From Chryseobacterium arachidis (GTDB taxonomy: Bacteria; Bacteroidota; Bacteroidia; Flavobacteriales; Weeksellaceae), in NCBI RefSeq assembly GCF_900129245.1, contig NZ_FQUT01000002.1, positions 434,001 to 498,000 of the forward strand: a stretch of DNA of 64,000 nt, in the 5' to 3' direction. A program made the position numbers and the translations under genes. A model generated the notes under the pieces. That model was given only the letters and a program-made list of their open reading frames with translations. It was not told the origin of the DNA and did not search any database. Below are positions 9,652-18,275 of the stretch, one piece after another; position 1 is the first letter of the stretch, and every line of letters begins with the position of its first letter.

Positions 9652-10641
9652 TTAATTTTGAGTGATTTTTGGAAAAATTAAAAATGTCGGATGTTCTAGC
9701 TGTATTATTCCAGGAAACATTTCGTTTGTCAGCCTAACATAATTATTGGTTGACCTTGGATCGTTATGACCTAAAAACACAGAAATCATAGGCAATGCAC
9801 AATAAACATCTATGTTATTACGCACCATCTTTGCCAGGCTATGAACAGCAGCGGTATGTCTTAGATCATGAATTCGTGGAGGATTTCCTCCCGACTTTGA
9901 AGATATTCCTGCTGTATTTAAAATTTCACAAAACCAACGTCTAACACTTTCTCCCAGACAGCTTTTTCCTCTTTGTGTAATAAAAAATGGTGACTCAGGT
10001 AAAAGAATTTTTTCTATAGGATTTTTGTCTCTAAATTCTTTGTACTGTAGCAATACTGGTAATAACGAATCATTTATTGCTGCGAGTCTTTGAGTATTAT
10101 TTTTAGAATCGTTTATTACTATTGTTCTTTTCTCAAAATCGATATCTTTATTTTTAATTGCTAATGCTTCACCAATTCTTAGCCCTGTACTATAGAGCAA
10201 TCGAAGCATTGCCGGCATAGTAAAAATCATGGTTTGTGAATATTGATAACTGATCTTTAAAGAATTTGATAGCAAAAATATAGTTTGAATTTCTTCGTGG
10301 GTAAAAATATATGGAATATAATTATTTTTTGCTCCTTTTCTATAGGGAAATGGTACATAACAGTCTATTCCTAAATCACGCATATAATTACCTAGTTGAA
10401 TCCAGGCATTGTACTTCATGTATAAAGACCGATCACTATCATTAGTTCTGGTTTTTCTCCATTTATTTACAATCTCTTCTCTTATAAAATGGTCTTTCAT
10501 GTTATAATCATTGCAAAATTTATCGATCTCTAATAAAGTCCATTTAAGTGCCGATGAATTATATCCCTTAAGCCTTCTCTCTTTTAAAAACCCCTGAATA
10601 TAAGGCGCTAGCTTACTTGTATATACAAATTTTTTATCCAT
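9652..10641 (-). CDS. Tyrosine recombinase, second gene of the trio
   Basis: I place the start at the Met of MDKKFVYTSKL (10641), 7 nt after the upstream gene ends; a longer frame from 10686 would overlap that gene by 38 nt. The protein is about 329 aa. Catalytic residues are visible: Arg in STGLRIGEAL, HxxR in HDLRHTAAVH, His in LGHNDPRSTNNY with Tyr in NNYVRLT. The spacer between GH and Tyr and the long HxxR-to-GH insert (KMVRNNIDVYCALPM) match the atypical middle recombinase of trio elements. It probably depends on the flanking two proteins for function. Confidence 0.88.
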   Translation of the reverse strand: MDKKFVYTSKLAPYIQGFLKERRLKGYNSSALKWTLLEIDKFCNDYNMKDHFIREEIVNKWRKTRTNDSDRSLYMKYNAWIQLGNYMRDLGIDCYVPFPYRKGAKNNYIPYIFTHEEIQTIFLLSNSLKISYQYSQTMIFTMPAMLRLLYSTGLRIGEALAIKNKDIDFEKRTIVINDSKNNTQRLAAINDSLLPVLLQYKEFRDKNPIEKILLPESPFFITQRGKSCLGESVRRWFCEILNTAGISSKSGGNPPRIHDLRHTAAVHSLAKMVRNNIDVYCALPMISVFLGHNDPRSTNNYVRLTNEMFPGIIQLEHPTFLIFPKITQN

Positions 10642-10648
10642 ATTTATT

Positions 10649-11872
10649 TTATTTAAAATTTGCTTGTAAGTAAAAATTATCATCAACCATGGGCACGTCT
10701 AAAGAACATTCAAGTAAATTTTCCATACTAATATGTAAATAATCCATTGTTACGCTTGTATTCGAATGCCCTAATGTATCTGAAATTATTGATATTGGAA
10801 CTCTATTCTTCAATAAGTTTGTTGCTAAGCTATGTCGTAGTGCATGACTGCCGTGCTTTCTAGTACTATAATTAATACTGGCTTTTTTCAAATAATGACG
10901 GATATTATTATAAAATGCACCACTTGTCATCGTTGTATATGGGCCAAGCCCTCTCAGAAATATATCCTTTGATTTTATCTTAGGCCGACCATTTTTGATG
11001 TAATCAATTAATGCTTCCCCAATATCTACCAATAAAGGTAATTCAATAGGGACTTTTGTTTTGAATTGCTCCAAGCGAATTATATTATTCTTCCAATCAA
11101 TATTGGAAAATTTAAGATATCTGATATCAGAAGATCTTAACCCCAGTCTAGTTGCTAATAAAATCATAGCATAATCCCTTTTGCCTTTTGATATGGTTCT
11201 ATTTATACTTTGCTCAAGCCGTAAAATCTCATCAGCTGTAAAGTATGTTTGGATTTCATTTCTTACTCTAATTTTTAAATGATCTAATATCTTTGAAGTG
11301 CGACGATCTATCACCCCCTCATCATGAAGCTTTTTTAGTGCTGCCCTTAATATTATTGCACTGTGATCTTTGCAATTTTTTACGGATGACATAAAATCAA
11401 GGATTTTTTCAGCAGTAATATCTTTTAATTTTAATATCTTTTCATACTCCATTCGTTCACAAAATTTGTAAAGACTTCGATAATAATTATTTCTTGTATT
11501 CGTCTTTAATTTTTTTTCAATGGCATATTTCTCTAAAAAATCTGTAAAATAATAACCTAGCTGCCCTGGAAATGGCGCATCATACTTTGTTCGGGAAATT
11601 TTTAATATCCAACGTTCCTGAAGCATCCCATTTAGCAGTGTAACGTAACGTGCATCATAATGGTGGTACTTACGCTTCTTGATAATCGTATTCCTATATT
11701 TTAAATAGGTCTCTCCTAATTCCGGTGTATAAATCTCAGTTGATTTTTCTTTCATGTATGCGAGAAGCTTGTTGTATTCTGTAGATAAGCGTTCTGTCAT
11801 ACTGCTCGAATATATATTCTCTTTAATATACGTTTCAAGCTGTGAGTGTAGTTCATGAATGTTTTTGTTCAT
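10649..11872 (-). CDS. Tyrosine recombinase, first gene of the trio
   Basis: The likely start is MNKNIHELHSQL (11872, 407 aa), with an in-frame upstream ATG at 11896. It has an N-terminal phage-integrase SAM-like domain and catalytic motifs ATRLGLRSSDI (Arg), FKTKVPIELPL (Lys region), HALRHSLATNLL (HxxR), LGHSNTSVTMDY (His, Tyr). It opens the trio operon. The DNA before it (11873-12228) should contain the promoter and one end of the element. I could not find convincing terminal inverted repeats by eye, so the element boundaries remain undefined. Confidence 0.9.
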   Translation of the reverse strand: MNKNIHELHSQLETYIKENIYSSSMTERLSTEYNKLLAYMKEKSTEIYTPELGETYLKYRNTIIKKRKYHHYDARYVTLLNGMLQERWILKISRTKYDAPFPGQLGYYFTDFLEKYAIEKKLKTNTRNNYYRSLYKFCERMEYEKILKLKDITAEKILDFMSSVKNCKDHSAIILRAALKKLHDEGVIDRRTSKILDHLKIRVRNEIQTYFTADEILRLEQSINRTISKGKRDYAMILLATRLGLRSSDIRYLKFSNIDWKNNIIRLEQFKTKVPIELPLLVDIGEALIDYIKNGRPKIKSKDIFLRGLGPYTTMTSGAFYNNIRHYLKKASINYSTRKHGSHALRHSLATNLLKNRVPISIISDTLGHSNTSVTMDYLHISMENLLECSLDVPMVDDNFYLQANFK

Positions 11873-11896
11873 AAGTATTGATATAAAGTTTAACAA

Positions 11897-12228
11897 TAAT
11901 TGATTAAGTATTGGAAACTGAGTATCGTTATCACTCTATATCAATTTGATAATTAAATTTTTCACTAAAAATTTAATTAAGATATTTTTTTATTTAGCAA
12001 TATTTTTTATATTTGCTAAAGAAAATAAGATATAGGGGACAAAAGAATTCTCTTTTTTCCATATAGATTATTACCGAAAAAATCAAAATCTGTTAGTGGC
12101 TGAATACTTAACAGATTTTTTTATTTAGACAAACTTATGAAAAAAACACAAAACTCAATAACTTTTTATTAAAAAAAGCCATTTACATAATATATATTAT
12201 GAATATTATATATATTATGAATATTATG
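11897..12228. other. Gene-free region between recombinase trio and dnaE-like gene
   Basis: No ORF is supported. It contains an inverted repeat TTTAGCAA/TTGCTAAA (11993-12020), a TATATTTG box, a long hairpin and a terminator (see the putative small RNA). A twofold 18-bp AT repeat containing TTATGAATATT also occurs (about 12191-12226), beside the end of the polymerase gene. One end of the recombinase element probably lies here. Confidence 0.5.
12016..12127 (+). ncRNA. Putative structured small RNA
   Basis: A TATATTTG -7-like box (12008-12015) is followed by a long hairpin at about 12031-12065 (TATAGGGGACAAAAGA pairing with TCTTTTTTCCATATA around an ATTC loop). Next comes a perfect 11-bp terminator stem AAAATCTGTTA/TAACAGATTTT (12085-12119) with a T-run. 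There is no coding frame. The arrangement looks like an independent transcript of about 100 nt. No good -33 box is seen, so part of it could instead be a recombination site and the terminator could serve another transcript. Confidence 0.4.
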
Positions 12229-15200
12229 TTATTTTTTATCAAAAGTAAATCTTGGTAATTCAATCTCATGAATTTGCGGATAAGGTTGCCTAGAAGTCAT
12301 ACTTACATCTTCCTTAATCTGTCTATGGATATCATATTGTTTTTCCTTATCATAAGAATAACGTGGATCAGGAATCATTGGCATCTTTGCCATCTTGTGA
12401 ATAGTAATGGTAGGGAAATGATAATCGACTTCTACAATTCCCAAGAGCAAATAGCAGCCTCCTCCCTGAAAACCATATTGTTTCAGACTGTCTGGAAAAT
12501 GGGCTGTATCAAAATAATCTCCGTTCGCATCGATCCAGGTCCCGAAATACATTTCTCCTTTTTTCGTCGGGACATGCTTTCTGGCAATAAGGTAAGCCAG
12601 CATTTTCACCTGCTTTTTATGGAATTTCAATAAATCATTTACGAAAACAGAACCTCTATATTTGGTCTGTAGCAAATCAAATGGACTACATGAAACTGGA
12701 AAACCAATCAATTCAATTTCATCAAAAGCATCCTCAAAATTTTCTCTTTTGAGTTCAGGAAGCTTAAACTCTTGGACAGGTTCTTCAATCAACATTAAAC
12801 CTCGATTCTCCGGTTTAAAATTCACCAATAATACTCTTGCCTCCACAAGAAGTTCATTTTTTTGTTTCCCTGTAAAGCGAAATGCTCCGATAAAAATTAA
12901 GGTCTGAATCGTTTCAATACCTATCGGAATCCGTTTGATAAAGTCTTGTAAAGATTTATAATCTCCATTTTTTTCTCGTTCATCAACAATTCCGTGGGCA
13001 ATTCTTGTCTCTAGCCCCTCCAAAAGCATCAACCCTAAAAAAATAATTTTATCCTTTAAAGTAGTCTGAAATTCACTTGAATTCACACAAGGCACTTGGA
13101 CATTTCCTCCCGACATTTTCGCTTCATGGATATATACTTCTGTACGGTAAAATCCTCCCTGATTATTGATTACCGAAACCATAAATTCCAGTGGATAATA
13201 TACTTTAAGATATAAACTTTGATAGCTTTCCACAGCATATGAAGCCGAATGTGCTTTACAGAAAGAATAGCCTGCAAAAGATTCGATTTGTCGAAATGCT
13301 TCAATAGTAAGAGCCTCCGAATGCCCTTTTTCTCTGCATTTTTTAAAAAAATTGGCCTTTACTTCCTGAAGCTTTTTAATGGAGCGACCTTTTCCACTCA
13401 TTGCTCTTCGAAGAATATCGCCATCAGCTAAAGATAAACCTCCAAAATACTGAGCGATCTTGATCACATCTTCCTGATAGACCATGATTCCGTACGTTTC
13501 TTTTAAATTTTCTTCAAAAACAGAATGAAAATATTCAAATTGATTTGGATGATTGTGCCTGAAAATATATTCCCGCATCATTCCACTTTGTGCTACTCCC
13601 GGTCTGATAATAGAGGAAGCTGCGACCAATATTCTGTAATTATCACATTTTAATCTTCTTAAAAGTCCGCGCATCGCAGGAGATTCTATATAAAAACAGC
13701 CGATAGTTCTTCCGATAGCCAAATATTCATTAGCTTTTTCTTCATCTTTGGAAATTCTCGTATCACGGATATCAACATCAATTCCTCTTGTTTTTTTAAT
13801 TAGTTCTACCGTATCCTTTATGGTTCCAAGACCTCTTTGAGATAAAATATCAAATTTTTCCAACTTAATATCTTCCGCCACATTCATATCGAACTGAACG
13901 ATAGGAAATCCTTTGGGCGGCATTTCGAGTGTAGAATAATTGGTGATAGGTTCTTCAGAAATCAAAATTCCACATGCATGCATACTTCTTTGATTAGGAA
14001 ACCTTTCAATCAGCCTGACATATTTATGGATTGTTTGGACAACAGAATTCGTTTCGTGAACTTCCATTGGCTTTTTCGTCAGGTCGTCCAGCTCATCTTT
14101 AGGCAGTCCAAAAGCTTTCCCGACTTCTCTAAATCTTGACTTGTATTTGAATTCCACGTTCGTTCCGCAGAAAGCAACATGGTCTTTTCCGTAACGATTG
14201 AAAATATATTCCAGAATTGTATCTCTATTCTGCCAGCTCCAATCAATATCGAAATCCGGAGGGCTTTTTCTGTTAAGGTTTAAGAATCTTTCAAAATATA
14301 GATCAAGTTCTAAAGGACATATATCCGTAATCCCGATACAGTAACTGACAATTGAATTGGCTCCGCTTCCACGTCCTACATGCATAAACCCCATTCTATT
14401 GCTATATCGCACAATATCCCATGTAATCAAAAAGTAAGAACAAAAGTTGAGTTCATCAATTACTTTCAGTTCTTTCTCTACTCTTATTTTTGCGATTTCA
14501 TGATCTTTACCATATCGCTTTTTCAATCCCAAATACGCTAATCTTCTCAAAAGCTTTACGTCAGATTCTTTGGACTTAGTATAGTATTGTTTGTTCTTAA
14601 CTTTTTCAAAATCAAATTCAAAACTACAGGCATGCAGGAGTTTTTTTGTATTTTTTATGATCTCTGGATATCTTTGAAAAGCCTCAATAATTAAATCTTC
14701 GGATTTAAAATACTCCGATTTCCCGCAAATATCCTGTTCAGACAATTTTGACAGTAAGGTATTATTATCAATAGCCCTTAGGATTCGATGAAGATTATAT
14801 TCTTTTTTAGTATTGAAAGTAATAGGATGAAGAACCACCATTTTCGAAACCAACCTATTAAGCTCTGGACGGATCAATAAGTTCAATTGCTCTTCCTGTA
14901 CTCCAATAAACTCATTTTCTTTTAGCTTTAAAGGAATATTATCTATTGGATAAACAACAAAAACATTTTCAAATACGGGAGCAACTTCAGAAAGCTCACT
15001 TCCATTGCAATTATAATCCGTCAACACTTTATTGACTTCACCAATTCCTGAGAACTCTTTTGCAATAGCAATATAAAGAAGTCTATTATCTTTTCTAACT
15101 TCAATTCCGGCAATAGGTTTAATTCCTACTTTTTCGCATTCTTTCTTGAAATCATAAATAGCAGTAATTGTATTGATATCCGTCAGTACCAATTCTTTGA

Positions 15201-15288
15201 TACCCAAAGAATGTGCCTGCAGTACCAATTCTTCTACCGATAAAGTACCGTAACGAAGACTGTGGAAAGAATGACAATTTAGAAACAT
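12229..15288 (-). CDS. DnaE-type DNA polymerase III alpha subunit (error-prone DnaE2-like)
   Basis: 1019 aa, shorter than replicative DnaE (about 1150-1500 aa in this phylum). The N-terminal PHP domain begins NCHSFHSLRYGTLSVEEL. The polymerase active site has GRGSGANSIVSYCIG and PPDFDIDWSW with the catalytic Asp triad region. Later come FCKAHSASYAVESYQ, an HhH region and a truncated OB-like tail. It lies 18 nt behind a Y-family polymerase gene and divergent from a LexA-like repressor, the layout of damage-inducible mutagenesis cassettes (compare ImuB-DnaE2). No imuA is present. The likely role is lesion bypass rather than chromosome replication. Confidence 0.88.
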   Translation of the reverse strand: MFLNCHSFHSLRYGTLSVEELVLQAHSLGIKELVLTDINTITAIYDFKKECEKVGIKPIAGIEVRKDNRLLYIAIAKEFSGIGEVNKVLTDYNCNGSELSEVAPVFENVFVVYPIDNIPLKLKENEFIGVQEEQLNLLIRPELNRLVSKMVVLHPITFNTKKEYNLHRILRAIDNNTLLSKLSEQDICGKSEYFKSEDLIIEAFQRYPEIIKNTKKLLHACSFEFDFEKVKNKQYYTKSKESDVKLLRRLAYLGLKKRYGKDHEIAKIRVEKELKVIDELNFCSYFLITWDIVRYSNRMGFMHVGRGSGANSIVSYCIGITDICPLELDLYFERFLNLNRKSPPDFDIDWSWQNRDTILEYIFNRYGKDHVAFCGTNVEFKYKSRFREVGKAFGLPKDELDDLTKKPMEVHETNSVVQTIHKYVRLIERFPNQRSMHACGILISEEPITNYSTLEMPPKGFPIVQFDMNVAEDIKLEKFDILSQRGLGTIKDTVELIKKTRGIDVDIRDTRISKDEEKANEYLAIGRTIGCFYIESPAMRGLLRRLKCDNYRILVAASSIIRPGVAQSGMMREYIFRHNHPNQFEYFHSVFEENLKETYGIMVYQEDVIKIAQYFGGLSLADGDILRRAMSGKGRSIKKLQEVKANFFKKCREKGHSEALTIEAFRQIESFAGYSFCKAHSASYAVESYQSLYLKVYYPLEFMVSVINNQGGFYRTEVYIHEAKMSGGNVQVPCVNSSEFQTTLKDKIIFLGLMLLEGLETRIAHGIVDEREKNGDYKSLQDFIKRIPIGIETIQTLIFIGAFRFTGKQKNELLVEARVLLVNFKPENRGLMLIEEPVQEFKLPELKRENFEDAFDEIELIGFPVSCSPFDLLQTKYRGSVFVNDLLKFHKKQVKMLAYLIARKHVPTKKGEMYFGTWIDANGDYFDTAHFPDSLKQYGFQGGGCYLLLGIVEVDYHFPTITIHKMAKMPMIPDPRYSYDKEKQYDIHRQIKEDVSMTSRQPYPQIHEIELPRFTFDKK

Positions 15289-15306
15289 AATAGAAAAGTT
15301 TATAAG

Positions 15307-16455
15307 TTATTTTCCAAAATCAAAACCAGATGCTCTACCGACTGCATCAACGCCAAATCTATTCTTCAAATAATCCATCGTCTGGTATAAACTCATCTGT
15401 TCTTCAGTATCTTCAAACAGATTCATCTGATGATTACCGTGAACAAGCCCTGTAAACCGCAATCCAACCAATCTTAATCTCATTCTTCTTGTATAGACCT
15501 GATTGAAAAGTTCCAGAGCAACCCTCGAAAGTGTATGATCCGCTGAAGTATAGGCTACTTTATGCTGTTTTGTTTCCGTATCGAAATTGGCATAGCGTAT
15601 TTTGACAACCACTGTTGAAGTTAGCCATTTTTCCTGTCTTAATTGATAAGCCAATTGTTCAGCCATTCCTGACATCAGTCTTTTCAGTTCCATGATATCC
15701 ATTGTATCATTGGTAAAAGTTCTTTCCGTTGAAATCGATTTTCTTTCAGAATAAGGAACCACAGGATTCTCATCAATCCCATTAGCCTTTTTCCAAAGTT
15801 CTTTTCCATTGACTCCAATCATTTGCTGAAGTACCAGTACCGGCATTTCAGCTAAAGTATGAATGGTGCGAATACCAATCCTTGATAACAATTGAAAAGT
15901 TTTATCACCAACCATCGGAATTTTTTTAATAGATAAAGGGTTTAAAAATGGTTGAACTTCCATTTCTTTAATTTCTAGTCTTCCCAAAGGTTTTGATTCT
16001 CCTGTTCCAATTTTTGAGACGGTTTTGTTTGTAGATAAGGCAAAGCTTATAGGAAGTCCTGCTTCTTTTTTTACTGCCGCTGCAATTTCCTGAGTCCATT
16101 GATAGCATCCGAAAAATTTATCCATTCCGGTAAGGTCCAAATAGAATTCATCGATACTTGCTTTTTCCAGCACAGGTACTTTTTCCTGAATAATTTCAGT
16201 TACAGTATGCGATAAATTAGAATACAGCTCATGATCTCCACGAATCACTTTAGCATCTGGGCATAATCTGAGAGCCATTCGAATCGGCATCGCCGAGCGA
16301 ACTCCAAATTTCCTTGCTTCATAGGAACATGACGCAACCACTCCACGGTCTCCACCTCCTATAATAAGGGGGATTCCATCAAGTTGAGCATTATTACGCC
16401 TCTCGCAGGATACAAAAAATGCGTCCAAGTCCATATGTACAATCGCACGATTCAC
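15307..16455 (-). CDS. dinB: Y-family DNA polymerase (DinB/Pol IV type)
   Basis: 382 aa. Complete catalytic motifs: MDLDAFFVSCER near the N-terminus (metal-binding Asp) and KASIDEFYLDLTG (Asp-Glu pair). Fingers and palm are followed by HhH (IPMVGDKTFQLLSRIGI) and a little finger. The C-terminus has GNHQMNLFED, which resembles a beta-clamp-binding QxxLF peptide. It forms a two-gene operon with the DnaE-like polymerase and is transcribed away from the LexA-like gene, across a 61-bp gap with two operators. It is likely repressed until DNA damage. It contrasts with the broken umuC at the window start, which lacks the first catalytic motif. Confidence 0.92.
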   Translation of the reverse strand: MNRAIVHMDLDAFFVSCERRNNAQLDGIPLIIGGGDRGVVASCSYEARKFGVRSAMPIRMALRLCPDAKVIRGDHELYSNLSHTVTEIIQEKVPVLEKASIDEFYLDLTGMDKFFGCYQWTQEIAAAVKKEAGLPISFALSTNKTVSKIGTGESKPLGRLEIKEMEVQPFLNPLSIKKIPMVGDKTFQLLSRIGIRTIHTLAEMPVLVLQQMIGVNGKELWKKANGIDENPVVPYSERKSISTERTFTNDTMDIMELKRLMSGMAEQLAYQLRQEKWLTSTVVVKIRYANFDTETKQHKVAYTSADHTLSRVALELFNQVYTRRMRLRLVGLRFTGLVHGNHQMNLFEDTEEQMSLYQTMDYLKNRFGVDAVGRASGFDFGK

Positions 16456-16467
16456 TTTACAAAATTA

Positions 16468-16515
16468 GATACTATTTGTATCATTTTTTATATATTTGTA
16501 GATACAATTTGTATC
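16468..16515. promoter_or_regulatory. Twin operators between LexA-like repressor and polymerase operon
   Basis: Two near-identical palindromes lie in the 61-bp divergent gap: GATACTATTTGTATC (16468-16482) and GATACAATTTGTATC (16501-16515, perfect with a central T). Their centres are 33 bp apart. A TATATTTG -7 box for the repressor gene lies between them (16491-16498) and a TAATTTTG box for the polymerase operon lies on the minus strand (16460-16467). The second operator ends 2 nt before the repressor ATG. Binding should shut off both directions. Confidence 0.8.
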
Positions 16516-16516
16516 A

Positions 16517-17290
16517 ATGTCAATTTTTTCAGATAACATAAGGTTTTTAAGAACTCAGAAAAATTTATCACAGCAGGAACTTGCGGATCAAATTTTAATG
16601 AGCAGGGTGCGTTATTCTAAATATGAGGACGGACGTTCGGAAGCTCCTTATGAGCTGCTCATCAGAATTTCGAAATATTTTAATTTAAGTATTGATCTGC
16701 TTCTTACTGTGGATATTAGGAAATATCCACTAGAAGATGTATTGAAACTACCGGACAACAGGATTGTCCTGCCAGTGGTCGTAGATCAATTGGGAAACAA
16801 CAGTATTGAAATTGTACCTCAAAAAGCATCCATGGGATACTTGTCCGGCTACAGCGATCCAGAATATATCGAAAGCTTACAGAGAATCTCATTACCTTTC
16901 CTTACAAATGGAAAATACAGAGCTTTTCCAGCTCAGGGAGATTCGATGCCACCATTTAAAGATGGCTCTTACATTATCGGAAAGTATGTTGAAAATATTG
17001 ATGACCTGAAAGCAAATAAAAGTTATGTTTTTGTGACTTTAAATGATGGCATTTCTTATAAAAGATTTACCTCAAGAAATAAGAAATCAATAACTGTTGC
17101 TGCTGACAATTCATTTTACAAACCTTATGATATCCCCTTAAGAGAAGTTGTTGAAATCTGGCAATATGCATCAGGAATTTTTCCCGAAGACTTTGAACCT
17201 GATAATTTTGAAAACTATAATTTTAAACATATGTTCCTTGAAATTAGAAGAGATATTCAAGAATTAGATCAAAAGCTTTCAAAAAAATAA
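16517..17290 (+). CDS. LexA-like XRE-S24 transcriptional repressor
   Basis: 257 aa. An XRE-type helix-turn-helix occupies about residues 5-60 (LSQQELADQILMSRVRYSKYEDG). The S24/LexA-type self-cleavage domain has catalytic Ser143 in PAQGDSMPPF and Lys182 in ISYKRFT. The expected Ala-Gly cleavage position reads ASMGYLSGY, i.e. Met106-Gly107. It is divergently transcribed from the dinB-dnaE pair, over two palindromes it probably binds. This is the Bacteroidota-style substitute for a classical LexA circuit: DNA damage triggers self-cleavage and polymerase expression. Classification is secure; the target sites are inferred from sequence symmetry. Confidence 0.88.
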   Translation: MSIFSDNIRFLRTQKNLSQQELADQILMSRVRYSKYEDGRSEAPYELLIRISKYFNLSIDLLLTVDIRKYPLEDVLKLPDNRIVLPVVVDQLGNNSIEIVPQKASMGYLSGYSDPEYIESLQRISLPFLTNGKYRAFPAQGDSMPPFKDGSYIIGKYVENIDDLKANKSYVFVTLNDGISYKRFTSRNKKSITVAADNSFYKPYDIPLREVVEIWQYASGIFPEDFEPDNFENYNFKHMFLEIRRDIQELDQKLSKK

Positions 17291-17327
17291 ATCTTTCATA
17301 TGCAATCATTTATAAAATATTAAGATT

Positions 17328-17549
17328 ATGTTTATCTCTTATTATGATTTTCAGAACTTACCAGACCGTAAGGCGCAATATGATTTTACTATTGCTCATG
17401 GACTTTTTATCAATGAACGAATCACTTCCCAATCAAAATATATTCTTTATAAGGTTTCGAGCTTTTCGGTGGAGCTTATTTATGATATCGCTCATGATAA
17501 AATCATTAGTATAAACGTTTTTGAAAATAGTTCTTCCCACACAAAGTAA
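17328..17549 (+). CDS. Small hypothetical protein (73 aa)
   Basis: The sequence begins MFISYYDFQNLPDRKAQYDF and is aromatic-rich, with no signal peptide or membrane segment. It lies 37 nt after the LexA-like gene on the same strand and before the AlkB-like gene, so it may be co-transcribed with the repressor. Codon use and length look real, but I recognise no family. Two hairpins downstream (17565-17595 and 17621-17634) are followed by T-runs only when read on the minus strand. Confidence 0.55.
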   Translation: MFISYYDFQNLPDRKAQYDFTIAHGLFINERITSQSKYILYKVSSFSVELIYDIAHDKIISINVFENSSSHTK

Positions 17550-17669
17550 AATCAATTTATAAAAAATCCTGTTCTATTATACATACAACAGGATTAAAAA
17601 CACAAATGATGAAAAAAAATCCCGTATCAACGGGGTAAAACAAATATAATATTAAAAAAGAATACAGCA

Positions 17670-18275
17670 ATGAGCCAGCTGAGTTTATTTGATACGGAAG
17701 AATTTTATGAATTCCCAAAAAATCTTTTGGAATACAAAGAGAATTTTCTAAGCGAGGAAGAAGCTGACCAGCTAAAAAATAAGCTACTGAAAACAGCACC
17801 TTGGGAACAACGTACTCAAAAAATGTATGATAAGATGGTATTGACTCCACGTTTGACAGCTTGGTACGACGATACAAAATCTTACAGTTCTGAAGAAAAT
17901 AGAAAACCGATAAATCCTTGGATTCCTGATCTTTTAGCATTAAAGCAGAGAATAGAAAATGAATTTGGCTATCAATTCAATGGTGTTTTACTGAATCTTT
18001 ATAGAGATCACAATGATTCTGTTGCTTGGCATCGAGATAAAGAACGCAAATATGGGAAACGACCAATTATTGCTTCAATAAGCCTTGGACAAACAAGAAA
18101 TTTTGACTTTAGAAAAGTAGATCATCATCAGAGCAAATACAGCCTTCCTCTTCCTAATGGATCATTATTAATTATGAAGGGTGATTTACAAGAGCACTGG
18201 GAACACAGAATCGCTAAATCTACTATTCCAATGAAAGAACGTATTAATTTAACTTTTCGTTTGCGAACTACATAA
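17670..18275 (+). CDS. alkB: AlkB-like 2-oxoglutarate/Fe(II) dioxygenase
   Basis: 201 aa. It has the AlkB core: NLYRDHNDSVAWHRDKE supplies the iron ligands H121 and D123, HWEHRI the third ligand H179, and RINLTFR the 2-oxoglutarate-binding Arg (about R191/R197). The family reverses N-alkyl damage such as 1-methyladenine and 3-methylcytosine. The N-terminus MSQLSLFDTEEF contains QLSLFD, which looks like a beta-clamp-binding motif and may tie it to replication forks. Its position beside the damage-inducible polymerase cassette supports a repair role. A role on RNA or another substrate cannot be excluded. Confidence 0.9.
   Translation: MSQLSLFDTEEFYEFPKNLLEYKENFLSEEEADQLKNKLLKTAPWEQRTQKMYDKMVLTPRLTAWYDDTKSYSSEENRKPINPWIPDLLALKQRIENEFGYQFNGVLLNLYRDHNDSVAWHRDKERKYGKRPIIASISLGQTRNFDFRKVDHHQSKYSLPLPNGSLLIMKGDLQEHWEHRIAKSTIPMKERINLTFRLRTT

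Noticed and set aside
12191-12226. CRISPR-like or satellite repeat (AT-rich 18-bp unit)
   Set aside because: Only two AT-rich copies and no spacers; most likely a simple AT repeat.
17557-17940. Minus-strand ORF of 127 aa opposite the AlkB-like gene
   Set aside because: It is the shadow of a well-supported AlkB gene and has no recognisable protein features.
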